64,000 bases of DNA, taken from assembly GCF_004295585.1 (NCBI RefSeq), contig NZ_AP019400.1, positions 1,455,501 through 1,519,500 of the forward strand, in the 5' to 3' direction. Origin of the DNA: Cohnella abietis. GTDB lineage: Bacteria > Bacillota > Bacilli > Paenibacillales > Paenibacillaceae. Position numbers and translations under genes: made by a program. A model generated the notes under the pieces. It saw only the letters and a list, made by a program, of their open reading frames with translations, did no database searches and was not told the origin of the DNA. Of the stretch, positions 1 through 11,002 are shown in pieces. Positions within the stretch are counted from its first letter, which is position 1, and each line of letters begins with the position of its first letter.

Positions 1-510
1 TATCGGGCAGCTACCCTTACGAAGGCGGATGCTGTGCTACGAATTACCGGAGATTGTCCGTTAATTGACCCGGAGGTTGTCGACGCCGTTGTTGAAAGCT
101 TCGTCAAGCGATATCCGAGTCTACAATATAGCTCTAATATTCACCCGCCAACCTTTCCAGATGGTCTTGATGTGGAAGTGTTTTCTTATGAAGCCTTGGA
201 GCAAGCATGGAAGGAGGCTACATCCCCTTTTGAGAGAGAGCATGTTACGCCATACATTCACTCCAAGCCACATATGTTCGCAAAAGCAAATGTCGGATCT
301 TCAGAAGATTATTCTAGGTTGAGATGGACATTGGACGAGGAAGAGGATTACTTATTTCTGTCCGCTCTCATAGATAAAGCACGTGAATGGGGAATCAATC
401 CGCGCTTGGCTACGTTAGAGCATTGGATACATATTTTGGAGCAATATCCGCAGCTTACTGAATTAAATAGCGGAATTGTTCGTAATGCGGGCTCTGCGAT
501 TACAAAGTGA
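1..510 (+). CDS. SpsF/PseF-like cytidylyltransferase, 5'-truncated
   Basis: The reading frame is open from base 1 to a TGA at 508-510, so the start lies upstream of the window. The visible 169 residues carry the RITGDCPLIDPEVVD signature of SpsF/NeuA-type nucleotidyltransferases. These enzymes activate a sugar, usually a nonulosonic acid, with CTP. Because pseB, pseC, pseG and pseI follow, making CMP-pseudaminate or a close relative is a reasonable inference. The N-terminal nucleotide-binding part is missing, so specificity cannot be judged. An aldo/keto reductase starts 29 bp downstream. Confidence 0.75.
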   Translation, partial: YRAATLTKADAVLRITGDCPLIDPEVVDAVVESFVKRYPSLQYSSNIHPPTFPDGLDVEVFSYEALEQAWKEATSPFEREHVTPYIHSKPHMFAKANVGSSEDYSRLRWTLDEEEDYLFLSALIDKAREWGINPRLATLEHWIHILEQYPQLTELNSGIVRNAGSAITK

Positions 511-539
511 AATGAGAGATTCAAAGGAGAGATTAGCTC

Positions 540-1421
540 GTGAAAATGGGGCTTGGAACCGTTCAATTCGGCATGGATTACGGCATTTCAAATCAAACAG
601 GGCAAACGGCTCTAGAGGAAGCAAAGGAGATTCTTGAAACGGCGAGGCGTAGCGGAATATCCATCATTGATACGGCAGCCTCGTACGGCAAAAGTGAGGA
701 AGTACTCGGCTTGCTGCTGCCCAAAGAGCATTCTTTTCGGATAACGACAAAGCTACCTGGGCTTGTACCAGCAAACGGAGGTGATTTCGATTCGGAAGAG
801 GTCGTAAGACTGATGGAAGGGTCACTGTTACGCCTTAAGCAGAGGAGTGTCTATGCACTTATATTACATCGAGCGGATGATCTTCTTACTCCTTACGGTG
901 AAATGATTATGAGAGGGCTACAAAAGTGTAAACGAATGGGCTTCACTGAGAAGATTGGTGTTTCCATCTATGCAGAGGATCAAATAGAAGAGCTGATTAG
1001 CCGATTCCCAATTGATTTAATCCAGGCGCCAGTCAATCTGTTCGATCAGCGACTCATCCACAATGGGTTTCTAAAGCGCTGTAAGCAGCAAGGAATTGAG
1101 GTGCACGCTAGATCGGTGTTTCTACAGGGCCTACTGTGTATGGAGCCGTTGGAATTGCCGAGTTATTTTCTACCTTATGCTGCACAAATAAATAAATTTA
1201 GAAGCTACATATCCGAGAGGGGAATAAGTCCCATCGGGGCAGCATTGTCCTTCGTTAACGACATTCCGGAAGTCGATGCTTTCGTGTGTGGGGTTAACCG
1301 TCAAGAGCAGCTACAGCAGCTCGTATCCCTATTACGTCAGCCGACGAAATGGCTTGATTATTCGCAATTTGCCGCTACTGATCCGGCGTTCCTTAATCCA
1401 TCCCAATGGAAAATAAGCTAG
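540..1421 (+). CDS. Aldo/keto reductase family protein
   Basis: This 293-residue protein opens with MGLGTVQFGMDYGISN and has DTAASYGKSEEVLG, the aldo/keto reductase pattern with the catalytic Asp and Tyr. LILHRADDLL later supplies the catalytic-His region. These are NAD(P)H-dependent TIM-barrel reductases of carbonyls. The start is GTG at 540, preceded by AAAGGAGA at about 524-531. It sits between the cytidylyltransferase and a class III aminotransferase, so a sugar or small carbonyl intermediate of the glycan pathway is the likely substrate. The exact substrate is unknown. Confidence 0.8.
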   Translation: MKMGLGTVQFGMDYGISNQTGQTALEEAKEILETARRSGISIIDTAASYGKSEEVLGLLLPKEHSFRITTKLPGLVPANGGDFDSEEVVRLMEGSLLRLKQRSVYALILHRADDLLTPYGEMIMRGLQKCKRMGFTEKIGVSIYAEDQIEELISRFPIDLIQAPVNLFDQRLIHNGFLKRCKQQGIEVHARSVFLQGLLCMEPLELPSYFLPYAAQINKFRSYISERGISPIGAALSFVNDIPEVDAFVCGVNRQEQLQQLVSLLRQPTKWLDYSQFAATDPAFLNPSQWKIS

Positions 1422-1436
1422 AAGAGGGGATTCCCA

Positions 1437-2729
1437 ATGTCCATTCGTTATGCTCAGTCTGAACAACTATTAAATAGAGCTTTGAACACCATTCCGCTAG
1501 GTAGCCAAACCTTCAGTAAGAGCAAGACCCATTACCCGCTCGAGGTTTCCCCTTACTTCATAGAGAGAGGACACGGCAGTCATGTATGGGATGCGGACGG
1601 AAACGAATATATTGATTTTGTTAATAGTCTAGGCGCAGTTACGTTAGGCTATGTTGATCCTTATGTGGATGCCCAAGTGCGAAGCCAGATGGATAACGGA
1701 GTTTCCTTCAGCCTACCTCATAAGCTGGAAATGCTAGTAGCGGAAAAGCTAGTTGAGCTTATCCCATGCGCGGAGATGGTGCGATTCGGCAAGAATGGCT
1801 CGGATGCGACTGCAGGAGCGATACGACTGGCAAGGGCGTATACCGGGAGAGAGCATGTCGCCGTATGCGGTTATCATGGTTGGCAGGACTGGTACATTGG
1901 ATCGACCGCACGGCATTTGGGAGTCCCGAAGGCAGTAAGGGATTTGACGCATACTTTTACTTATAATCGCTTGGACACTTTAGAAAAGCTATTCGCAGAG
2001 CATCCCGGTCAAATCGCCGCTGTCATGCTGGAGCCAATGAGTATGACGCCACCTGAGGTCGGATTTCTGGAAGGTGTACAACGGATATGTCGGGATAACG
2101 GAACGGTGCTTATTTTCGATGAGACGATTACAGGGTTTCGATTTCATCTGGGTGGAGCGCAGAGTAGCTTCGGGGTAACACCTGACTTAGCGACTTTCGG
2201 TAAAGGCATGGCTAACGGGTACCCGATCTCGGCAATCGTGGGCAAGAAGGAAATCATGAAGCTAATGGAAGATATTTTCTTCTCCTTCACATTCGGTGGG
2301 GAAACACTGTCTCTCGCTGCGGCTTTAGCTACTATAACTAAGATGGAAGTGGAGCCGGTTATTCAGACGCTTCATGGTCAGGGTCGCAAGGTAATGGAAG
2401 GGATCACACAATTAATAGAGACGTATCAATTAAATCAGGTATTATCTGTGGGGGGAAGCCCAACCTGGTCATTTTTGGTCGTTCAGGATTTGCCACAATA
2501 TAGCTCGTGGATAATTAAGACCTATTATTTGCAAGAAATGCTGGCGCGTGGAATATTAACGGTTGGCTCCCATAATATGAGCTTTTCCCACTCTGATATA
2601 GATATTACAAGATTACTAGTGGCTTACGATGAAGTGCTGAGAGGACTACAAGCTGCATTAAAAGAAGGGGATTTGGAGCAGAGGCTGCACTGCAAACCGC
2701 TGGAACCTTTATTCAAAATAAGAGGATAG
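1437..2729 (+). CDS. Class III PLP aminotransferase (glutamate-1-semialdehyde aminomutase-like)
   Basis: A 430-residue fold-type I PLP enzyme. Visible motifs are FGKNGSDATAGAIRLARA (phosphate-binding turn), IFDETITGFR (the Asp contacting the pyridine N) and TFGKGMANG, whose Lys at about residue 256 should form the Schiff base. The length matches glutamate-1-semialdehyde 2,1-aminomutase. No haem-biosynthesis gene is nearby, and HemL-like proteins are common in nonulosonate and spore-polysaccharide clusters, so a sugar-related transamination is more likely than tetrapyrrole synthesis. It starts 15 bp after the reductase stop. Confidence 0.8.
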   Translation: MSIRYAQSEQLLNRALNTIPLGSQTFSKSKTHYPLEVSPYFIERGHGSHVWDADGNEYIDFVNSLGAVTLGYVDPYVDAQVRSQMDNGVSFSLPHKLEMLVAEKLVELIPCAEMVRFGKNGSDATAGAIRLARAYTGREHVAVCGYHGWQDWYIGSTARHLGVPKAVRDLTHTFTYNRLDTLEKLFAEHPGQIAAVMLEPMSMTPPEVGFLEGVQRICRDNGTVLIFDETITGFRFHLGGAQSSFGVTPDLATFGKGMANGYPISAIVGKKEIMKLMEDIFFSFTFGGETLSLAAALATITKMEVEPVIQTLHGQGRKVMEGITQLIETYQLNQVLSVGGSPTWSFLVVQDLPQYSSWIIKTYYLQEMLARGILTVGSHNMSFSHSDIDITRLLVAYDEVLRGLQAALKEGDLEQRLHCKPLEPLFKIRG

Positions 2730-2757
2730 AAATAAACAAATTCTGGCATTTTTATAC

Positions 2758-5006
<2,249 letters not shown>

Positions 5007-5010
<4 letters not shown>

Positions 5011-6056
5011 AAATCTACATTAGAGCTGATGCTTCTGTTGAGATCGGTTCAGGCCACATTATTCGCTGCTTGACGTTAGCGGATCGTCTCAAGCCTAAAG
5101 CTGATATTGCGTTCATCTGTCAGGAGCTTCAAGGGAATTTAATTTCGTACATACGTAGCCGAGGATATTCTGTAGGGGTTCTTCCCCCAACTCAGGGAAG
5201 CTGGCAAACAGACGCTGAATTCACGATGGCTTATGTGAGCAATCATTCATCATTAACCGTCGATTGGCTCATTGTTGACCATTATGGGCTGGATGCTAGG
5301 TTCGAAGCCATGTTGAATCGACACGTTAAGCGTGTAATGGTAATCGATGATTTGGCAGACCGACCCCACCAATGTGATCTGTTGCTGGACCAGAATCCCT
5401 ATGAGAATGGGGAGAAGCGATATTTGGGGTTAGTTAAGAGTAGCACAACCTTACTGCTTGGTCCTGAATATGCGTTGCTCAAGCCCGAATTTACTGGTGC
5501 AAAGACTCATGTAAGTCGAAGGTCCGGGGAAGTTCGGAATGTACTCGTCTCTTTCGGGGGGGCAGATCATACGGGAGAAACGGTTAAAACACTTCAGTCG
5601 TTAGAGCAGCTTCAACAGATAGTAGAGGACAAGCTGTGCATTAAGGTTTTAATAGGCAAAATCAATGCACAAGCAGAGCGAATCCATACGATGTGTGCAA
5701 GGCTTAATAATACGGAATGTTATGGTCATGTGGAGGATGTAGCCAGCTTCATGAAGGAAGCAGATTTGGCCATAGGCTCTGGCGGAACAACGACATGGGA
5801 AAGATGCTGTCTCGGACTGCCTGCCATCGTAATAATAACGGCAGACAACCAGATGGAGTTATCTGAATATGCTGCAAGGTTAGGTGTGATTACCTTGTTA
5901 GGCAGAGCAGAGCAAGTGCAAATCGGTCATATTCGGGATAAAGTGCTTGAATTTATGCGTAATACCCAACAAATGACAATGATGTCCGAGAAAGGCTTCC
6001 AGCTAGTGGATGGTCTTGGAGCGGACCGTACGGTAGAGGAGTTACTAATATGCTAA
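5007..6056 (+). CDS. pseG: UDP-2,4-diacetamido-trideoxy-altropyranose hydrolase, PseG-like
   Basis: PseG removes UDP from the diamino sugar nucleotide to release the free hexose for PseI. The protein has 349 residues and begins with IYIRADASVEIGSGHIIRC, the GSGHxxRC motif of the family. VIDDLADRPHQCDLLLDQN and LAIGSGGTTTWERCCLGLP form the MurG-like nucleotide site. The start overlaps pseC by 4 bp. The 3' end overlaps the next gene by 7 bp. Confidence 0.9.
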
Positions 6057-6697
6057 AGCAAATTACAATCGTCTCGGATCGGAAAAATTGGATTAACGAT
6101 CATATTCCTAAGTGGCTGCCTACCTTAAAGAAGCATGCAGAAGAAATTATGTGGATCCACGATGCTTCTGATTTGACGAGTGGGGATATTGCTTTTTTTC
6201 TAGGGTGTGAGCAGATTGTTTCCCCAACACTGCTGTCTCGGAACCTGCATAATCTGGTCGTTCATGCCAGCGATTTGCCAAAGGGAAAAGGCTGGTCTCC
6301 CTTAACGTGGCGCATACTCGAAGGTGATAACGAAATTCCGGTTGTGCTGTTCGAAGCAGTGGGGAAGGTCGATGACGGCCCAATTTATCTTCGGGAAAAG
6401 CTCGTGTTTGAAGGAAATGAGCTAATCGACGAGATGAGACTGGAGCTTGGTAAAACGACAATTTCACTATGCAATCAGTTTCTGCAGCAATATCCGGCCG
6501 TTATTGCGAGAGCAGAGCAGCAGCAAGGCGACAGCAGCTACTATCCACGGAGAACACCGGCAGATAGTCAGCTTGATCCCGACCTGACCATTCGTGAGCA
6601 ATTTCGTTTAATGCGAGTAGCTGATAATGCCAGGTACCCTTGCTATTTTGAATTGGATGGCTGCACGTTCGAGATCAAAGTGGAGAAAAGAAGGTGA
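6050..6697 (+). CDS. Formyltransferase-fold protein in the PseH position
   Basis: This 215-residue protein resembles the catalytic domain of formyl-THF-dependent transferases. VVHASDLPKGKGWSP corresponds to the HxSLLP loop (His near residue 72). VDDGPIY corresponds to the conserved DxGxI (Asp near 108/109). The Asn normally two residues before the His is Val here. The gene lies between pseG and pseI, exactly where a PseH N-acetyltransferase would be expected, and no PseH-like GNAT is present. The inference is that it N-formylates the amino sugar to give a 7-formamido nonulosonate. It could also act on another amino sugar. Confidence 0.65.
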   Translation: MLKQITIVSDRKNWINDHIPKWLPTLKKHAEEIMWIHDASDLTSGDIAFFLGCEQIVSPTLLSRNLHNLVVHASDLPKGKGWSPLTWRILEGDNEIPVVLFEAVGKVDDGPIYLREKLVFEGNELIDEMRLELGKTTISLCNQFLQQYPAVIARAEQQQGDSSYYPRRTPADSQLDPDLTIREQFRLMRVADNARYPCYFELDGCTFEIKVEKRR

Positions 6698-6706
6698 CGG
6701 CAGGTC

Positions 6707-7765
6707 ATGGGTGAAATTCAGTTGGGGCACCACAAGATCGGTGACGGGCATCCTCCCTTCATTATCGCGGAGATGTCCGGGAACCATAATCAATCGTTGG
6801 AGAAGGCGCTTGAGATTGTAGATGCAGCGGCAGCAGCTGGTGCACATGCATTGAAGCTCCAAACCTATACGGCTGATTTAATGACGCTTGAGCTAGATAC
6901 TGGAGATTTCTTCATTAATGACCCGAATAGCCTCTGGCAAGGTCAGTCTCTATATCGCCTTTATGAGCAAGCTTATACGCCATGGGAATGGCATAAACCG
7001 ATATTCGACCGTTGTCGGGAGCTAGGGATTATCCCATTCAGCACCCCTTTTCATCCAACAGCTGTAGATTTTCTTGAGCAATTGGACACACCATTTTACA
7101 AAATTGCTTCCTTTGAGAATAACGATCTTCCCTTGATTCGTTATGCTGCGAGAACAGGTAAGCCATTAATTATATCTACGGGGATGGCAACTCTTGCAGA
7201 GCTGGAGCAATTAGTGAATGCCGCTAGGGAAGCTGGCTGTAAGGACCTCATTCTTCTTAAATGTACAAGCACTTACCCAGCTTCACCGTTGGATAGCAAT
7301 CTGCGTACTATTCCACACCTGCGGGAATTGTTCCAGTGCGAGGTTGGCTTGTCGGATCATACGCTTGGAATTGGAGCTGCTGTTGCCAGCGTTGTATTGG
7401 GTGCATCGGTCATCGAAAAGCATTTCACGCTTTCAAGGGCGGATGGTGGAGTAGATTCAGCATTCTCACTAGAGCCATCGGAGATGAAGCTGCTTGTGGC
7501 GGAAACTCGGACTGCCAAGGAAGCGCTTGGTGTCGTCCATTATGGGCTAAGCGATAAGGAGCAATCCTCGTTGAAATTTCGTCGCTCTCTGTACATTAGT
7601 AAGGACGTACAAGATGGAGAGAGGCTTAGCGAGGACAACATGAGAATTATAAGGCCGGGTTATGGACTTTCTCCTAAGTACATGGAGCAGTTTTTAGGGC
7701 AGAAAGTGTTCAAGCCAATTAAGGCAGGTACTCCTGTGAGCTGGAGTCTATTGCAGAGGGAGTAG
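6707..7765 (+). CDS. pseI: Pseudaminic acid synthase, PseI/NeuB family
   Basis: A NeuB-family synthase of 352 residues. It condenses phosphoenolpyruvate with the PseG product to give the nine-carbon acid. Visible features are IIAEMSGNHNQSLEKA at the N terminus, YKIASFENNDLPLI, LLKCTSTYPA and VGLSDHTLGI in the TIM barrel, and a C-terminal SAF/antifreeze-like domain beginning near KFRRSLYISKDVQDGE. EMSGNHNQ is more typical of PseI than of sialic acid synthases. It starts 9 bp after the formyltransferase-like gene. Confidence 0.9.
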   Translation: MGEIQLGHHKIGDGHPPFIIAEMSGNHNQSLEKALEIVDAAAAAGAHALKLQTYTADLMTLELDTGDFFINDPNSLWQGQSLYRLYEQAYTPWEWHKPIFDRCRELGIIPFSTPFHPTAVDFLEQLDTPFYKIASFENNDLPLIRYAARTGKPLIISTGMATLAELEQLVNAAREAGCKDLILLKCTSTYPASPLDSNLRTIPHLRELFQCEVGLSDHTLGIGAAVASVVLGASVIEKHFTLSRADGGVDSAFSLEPSEMKLLVAETRTAKEALGVVHYGLSDKEQSSLKFRRSLYISKDVQDGERLSEDNMRIIRPGYGLSPKYMEQFLGQKVFKPIKAGTPVSWSLLQRE

Positions 7766-7768
7766 AAG

Positions 7769-8938
7769 ATGAAAAACATCCTGTTCATCCAACCCTACGC
7801 TAGCCAAGTCGGTGGGGTAGATACGGTTTTGCTTCAGCTCATACAAGGAATAGACAAGACCAGATATCGTTCCTTTGTTATGCTTTCGGCACCTACAGCT
7901 TATGTGGAGAAGTATGAGGCGTTAGGAGCTACGGTTCTATTCGGCCCGCTGGCTGTGTTCGGTAAACCGACAGATGCTGGCTATTACATAAGAAACTTAT
8001 ATGTATTGCTGAAATCCTTAAGGGTAATCCGACAATTTGCCCTTAAATATCAAATTGATCTTATACACACCCATAAGATGGAATGCATTGGTGCAAATAT
8101 CATTGGAAAATGGCTAGGAATTCCTACGATCCAAACTGTACATGAGTTAGCGCGTAAGCCACTCCTTGCCTATAAGCTCGTTGCCGGGCTTAATCATATA
8201 TTCAACGATAAGGTTATCGTGCTGTGCGATCGTAGCAAAATTATGTTTCGCTGGTTCAATAAGGAATCTACCAAGATCGTAAAAATCTACAATGGGATAC
8301 TACAAGCTCAACCAAGCCTTGAACTATCAAACCAATCAGATCCACCAAGCCTCTCTCTGCGTGAGCAGCTTGGCCTATCCACAGAAGATCTTATTGCCAT
8401 AACGATAGCAAGGCTGTCGCCTATGAAAGGGCTAGAGTATCTCATTGAAGCCGCAGCCAAGCTAAAGAGCACTCACCCTCAGGTGAAGTTCGTTATCGTT
8501 GGGGATGTAGCCTTCGAGCATGAGAAGCCTTACAAGGATAAGCTCATCCAATTAATTAAGGTGCTAGACTTGGAGCAATCTGTGTTTATGCTTGGCCTAA
8601 GAAGAGATGTGCCTCAGCTATTGAGGATGAGTGATGTGCTGGTGCTGCCCTCTGTCTATGATATTTTCCCGACAGTTATTCTGGAGGCGATGAGCATGAG
8701 TCTTCCTGTTGTCGCAACGGATGTGGGTGGCGTGCCGGAGATGGTAAGAGGTAACACAGGAATTCTTGTGAGCCCAAGTAACAGTGAAGCTCTGAAGGAA
8801 GCCCTTGTACGGCTTTTCACGATGGATTATACCTTGATGGGTTATGAAGCTAACAAGCTTTATTTAAGAGAGTTTACCCAAGAGCAATACGTTCATAAAA
8901 CCGCTGCCCTATATGAAGCGGTGCTATTGAAAGGGTAG
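7769..8938 (+). CDS. Glycosyltransferase family 4 protein
   Basis: A 389-residue GT-B glycosyltransferase. The N-terminal domain opens with NILFIQPYASQVGGVDTVLLQLI (glycine-rich acceptor loop). The C-terminal domain has TIARLSPMKGLEYLIEAA, VIVGD, LPSVYDIFPTVILEAMSMSLPVVATDVGGVPE, the EX7E-type donor site of GT4 enzymes. It begins 3 bp after the pseI stop and is in the same operon. Donor and acceptor cannot be read from sequence. Confidence 0.85.
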   Translation: MKNILFIQPYASQVGGVDTVLLQLIQGIDKTRYRSFVMLSAPTAYVEKYEALGATVLFGPLAVFGKPTDAGYYIRNLYVLLKSLRVIRQFALKYQIDLIHTHKMECIGANIIGKWLGIPTIQTVHELARKPLLAYKLVAGLNHIFNDKVIVLCDRSKIMFRWFNKESTKIVKIYNGILQAQPSLELSNQSDPPSLSLREQLGLSTEDLIAITIARLSPMKGLEYLIEAAAKLKSTHPQVKFVIVGDVAFEHEKPYKDKLIQLIKVLDLEQSVFMLGLRRDVPQLLRMSDVLVLPSVYDIFPTVILEAMSMSLPVVATDVGGVPEMVRGNTGILVSPSNSEALKEALVRLFTMDYTLMGYEANKLYLREFTQEQYVHKTAALYEAVLLKG

Positions 8939-8968
8939 CTATTATCCTAATCTCAAGAGGTGTTAACG

Positions 8969-10003
8969 ATGATTGAAGGAACAGTTGTGAGAATGAATGC
9001 CGGCCAAACTGCGAAGAGCAAGTATCGACAATTGTGTGCAAGCAACACAGATATGTCCTTGTTCGACCAGGATTGGTGGCTGGATATCACTTGCGGCGGG
9101 GCTGATAACTGGGATGTTTGTCTGGTGGAGCGGGACGGCGAGATCATCGCAAGCTTACCGTACTATAAGGTGAAGAAATATTTGTTTAACGTTATTCAAA
9201 TGCCAGAGCTGACGCTTACGATGGGGATTTGGATTCGATATCCCGATAATCAGAGCGCAGAGCTAAGGCTAATCTATGAACGGGAAATCCATCATAGGTT
9301 AATTGAGCAAATGCCGCATGTCGATTATTCCTATCAGCACTTTAATTGGAATATTACGAATTGGACTGCCTTCCTCTGGAAGGGGTTCAAACAAACGACG
9401 CGTTACACCTACGTATTCGAGGACCTTACTGATTTCGATTTAATTTACGCTAATTTCAGGGATAACATCCGAGCAGAAATTCGCAAGGGCGAGAAGCTTC
9501 TAAGGGTAGTTGAAAGCGATGATCTTGAGAAGTTCCATGAAATTAATAAAAAAACCTTCGATCGGCAAAACGTTCCTATGCCCCACAGCATCGAGATTTT
9601 AAGACCGCTCGACGAAGCATGTCGTTTGCACAATTGCCGTAAAATATGGTTCGCGATTGATGAGAAGGAACAAATTCATAGTGCAATTTATATGGTTTGG
9701 GACAATAACTGTGCCTATTATCTTCTTGGTGGAGCAGATCCTGAATTAAGAAAGAGCGGGTCACACTCGTTCCTGCTCTGGCATGCGATTAAAGAGATGT
9801 CTACAGTGACGAAGGCATTCGATCTGCATGGTGGCATGCACGAGCCTGTTGAACGGTTCTTTAGAGCAATGGGTGCTTTACAGAAGCCCTATTTTCAAGT
9901 GACTAAGATTAAAGGGAAAATCTTTAAGCTCGCCTATTACATGAAGCAGGCCCTAAGCCAAGTAACGGCTGTCATTACCCTTTCAGTGTGCAGTTATTTA
10001 TAG
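8969..10003 (+). CDS. FemAB/BioF2-like acyltransferase, tandem copy 1
   Basis: About 344 residues with the double-GNAT fold expected of the BioF2-like/FemAB group (Acetyltransf_6). YYLLGGADPELRKSGSHSFL, followed by KAFDLHGGMHEPVERFFRAMGA, is the typical C-terminal signature. FemAB enzymes transfer amino acids or acyl groups to peptidoglycan precursors, and relatives modify other amines. ATG 8969 follows AAGAGG at 8955-8960; an in-frame GTG at 8960 overlaps that site and is unlikely. It is a close paralogue of the next gene. Confidence 0.75.
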   Translation: MIEGTVVRMNAGQTAKSKYRQLCASNTDMSLFDQDWWLDITCGGADNWDVCLVERDGEIIASLPYYKVKKYLFNVIQMPELTLTMGIWIRYPDNQSAELRLIYEREIHHRLIEQMPHVDYSYQHFNWNITNWTAFLWKGFKQTTRYTYVFEDLTDFDLIYANFRDNIRAEIRKGEKLLRVVESDDLEKFHEINKKTFDRQNVPMPHSIEILRPLDEACRLHNCRKIWFAIDEKEQIHSAIYMVWDNNCAYYLLGGADPELRKSGSHSFLLWHAIKEMSTVTKAFDLHGGMHEPVERFFRAMGALQKPYFQVTKIKGKIFKLAYYMKQALSQVTAVITLSVCSYL

Positions 10004-10023
10004 ATAAGGAGGAATTGCATACA

Positions 10024-10983
10024 ATGAGTGATGCGAAGAGCAAGTACCGCGAATTATGCCGTAATAATCCGGATCTGCCGCTATTTGACCAGGATTGGTG
10101 GCTGGATATCGTTTGTGGAGGCTCGGATAATTGGGATGTATGCATCGTGGAGAAGGGCAACGAAATTGTCGCAAGCTTGCCCTATTACAAGGTTAGAAAA
10201 TATGGCTTCAAGCTTATTGAAATGCCACAGCTGACACTTACGATGGGGATCTGGGTTCGCTATCCGAAAAATCAGAAGTATGCCACTAGACTGGCTCATG
10301 AACGAGAAATTTACTTGGAGCTCATTGAACAGCTGCCGCCTCTGGATTATTCTTATCATCAATTTAACCGAAAAATAACGAACTGGAGTACCTTCTATTG
10401 GAGAGGCTTCAGGCAGACGACAAGATACACTTATGTGCTCGAAGACATCCACAATCTACCCGCCGTATTCCAGAGCTTTACTGATACTACACAAGACGAA
10501 ATACGGAAAGCAAACGAACAATTCAACATCATCGAAAGCGATGACGTCGAACAATTTTATGAAATTCACAAAAAAAACTTTGACCCCAAAACCTTCCCAA
10601 TCCCTTATAGCTTTGACGTTCTTAAATCTGTAGATGAGGCATTACGCGAGAGAAATAGTCGGAAAATCTGGCTTGCCGTCGATGACAAGGGCCGAATTCA
10701 TAGTGCGGTATATATCGTGTGGGATGCTGGTTGCGCTTATAACCTTCTTGGTGGTGCGAACCCAGATCTCGAGAGAAGTGGGGCACATTCCCTGCTTATG
10801 TGGCATGCCATACAGGAGATGTCGCCAATTGCAACTCAATTTGACTTCTATGGGGGCATGCACGAGACGATAGAAGGCTTTTTCAGAGCTTTTGGGGCTG
10901 TTCAGAAGCCTTATTTTCAAGTGTCCAAAATTAATGGCAGGCTGTTTAAGTTCGCCTACTATTTGAAACAGGCTATCCGATAA
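10024..10983 (+). CDS. FemAB/BioF2-like acyltransferase, tandem copy 2
   Basis: A 319-residue paralogue of the preceding gene, similar along its whole length (AKSKYRELC, LFDQDWWLDI, SLPYYKV, LTLTMGIW, GFRQTTRYTYV, LLGGANPDLERSGAHSLL, FDFYGGMHE). The start ATG 10024 follows a good AAGGAGG at 10006-10012. Its frame extends upstream to 9988, but that part overlaps copy 1 and has no ribosome site. The tandem pair suggests duplication followed by divergence, perhaps one enzyme per acyl position or acceptor. Confidence 0.75.
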   Translation: MSDAKSKYRELCRNNPDLPLFDQDWWLDIVCGGSDNWDVCIVEKGNEIVASLPYYKVRKYGFKLIEMPQLTLTMGIWVRYPKNQKYATRLAHEREIYLELIEQLPPLDYSYHQFNRKITNWSTFYWRGFRQTTRYTYVLEDIHNLPAVFQSFTDTTQDEIRKANEQFNIIESDDVEQFYEIHKKNFDPKTFPIPYSFDVLKSVDEALRERNSRKIWLAVDDKGRIHSAVYIVWDAGCAYNLLGGANPDLERSGAHSLLMWHAIQEMSPIATQFDFYGGMHETIEGFFRAFGAVQKPYFQVSKINGRLFKFAYYLKQAIR

Positions 10984-11002
10984 GGGAGAAAGGAGAATAC
11001 AG

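Noticed and set aside
1437..2729. Calling the class III aminotransferase HemL
   Set aside because: The motif set fits the superfamily, but there are no tetrapyrrole genes nearby and the location is within a nonulosonate cluster.
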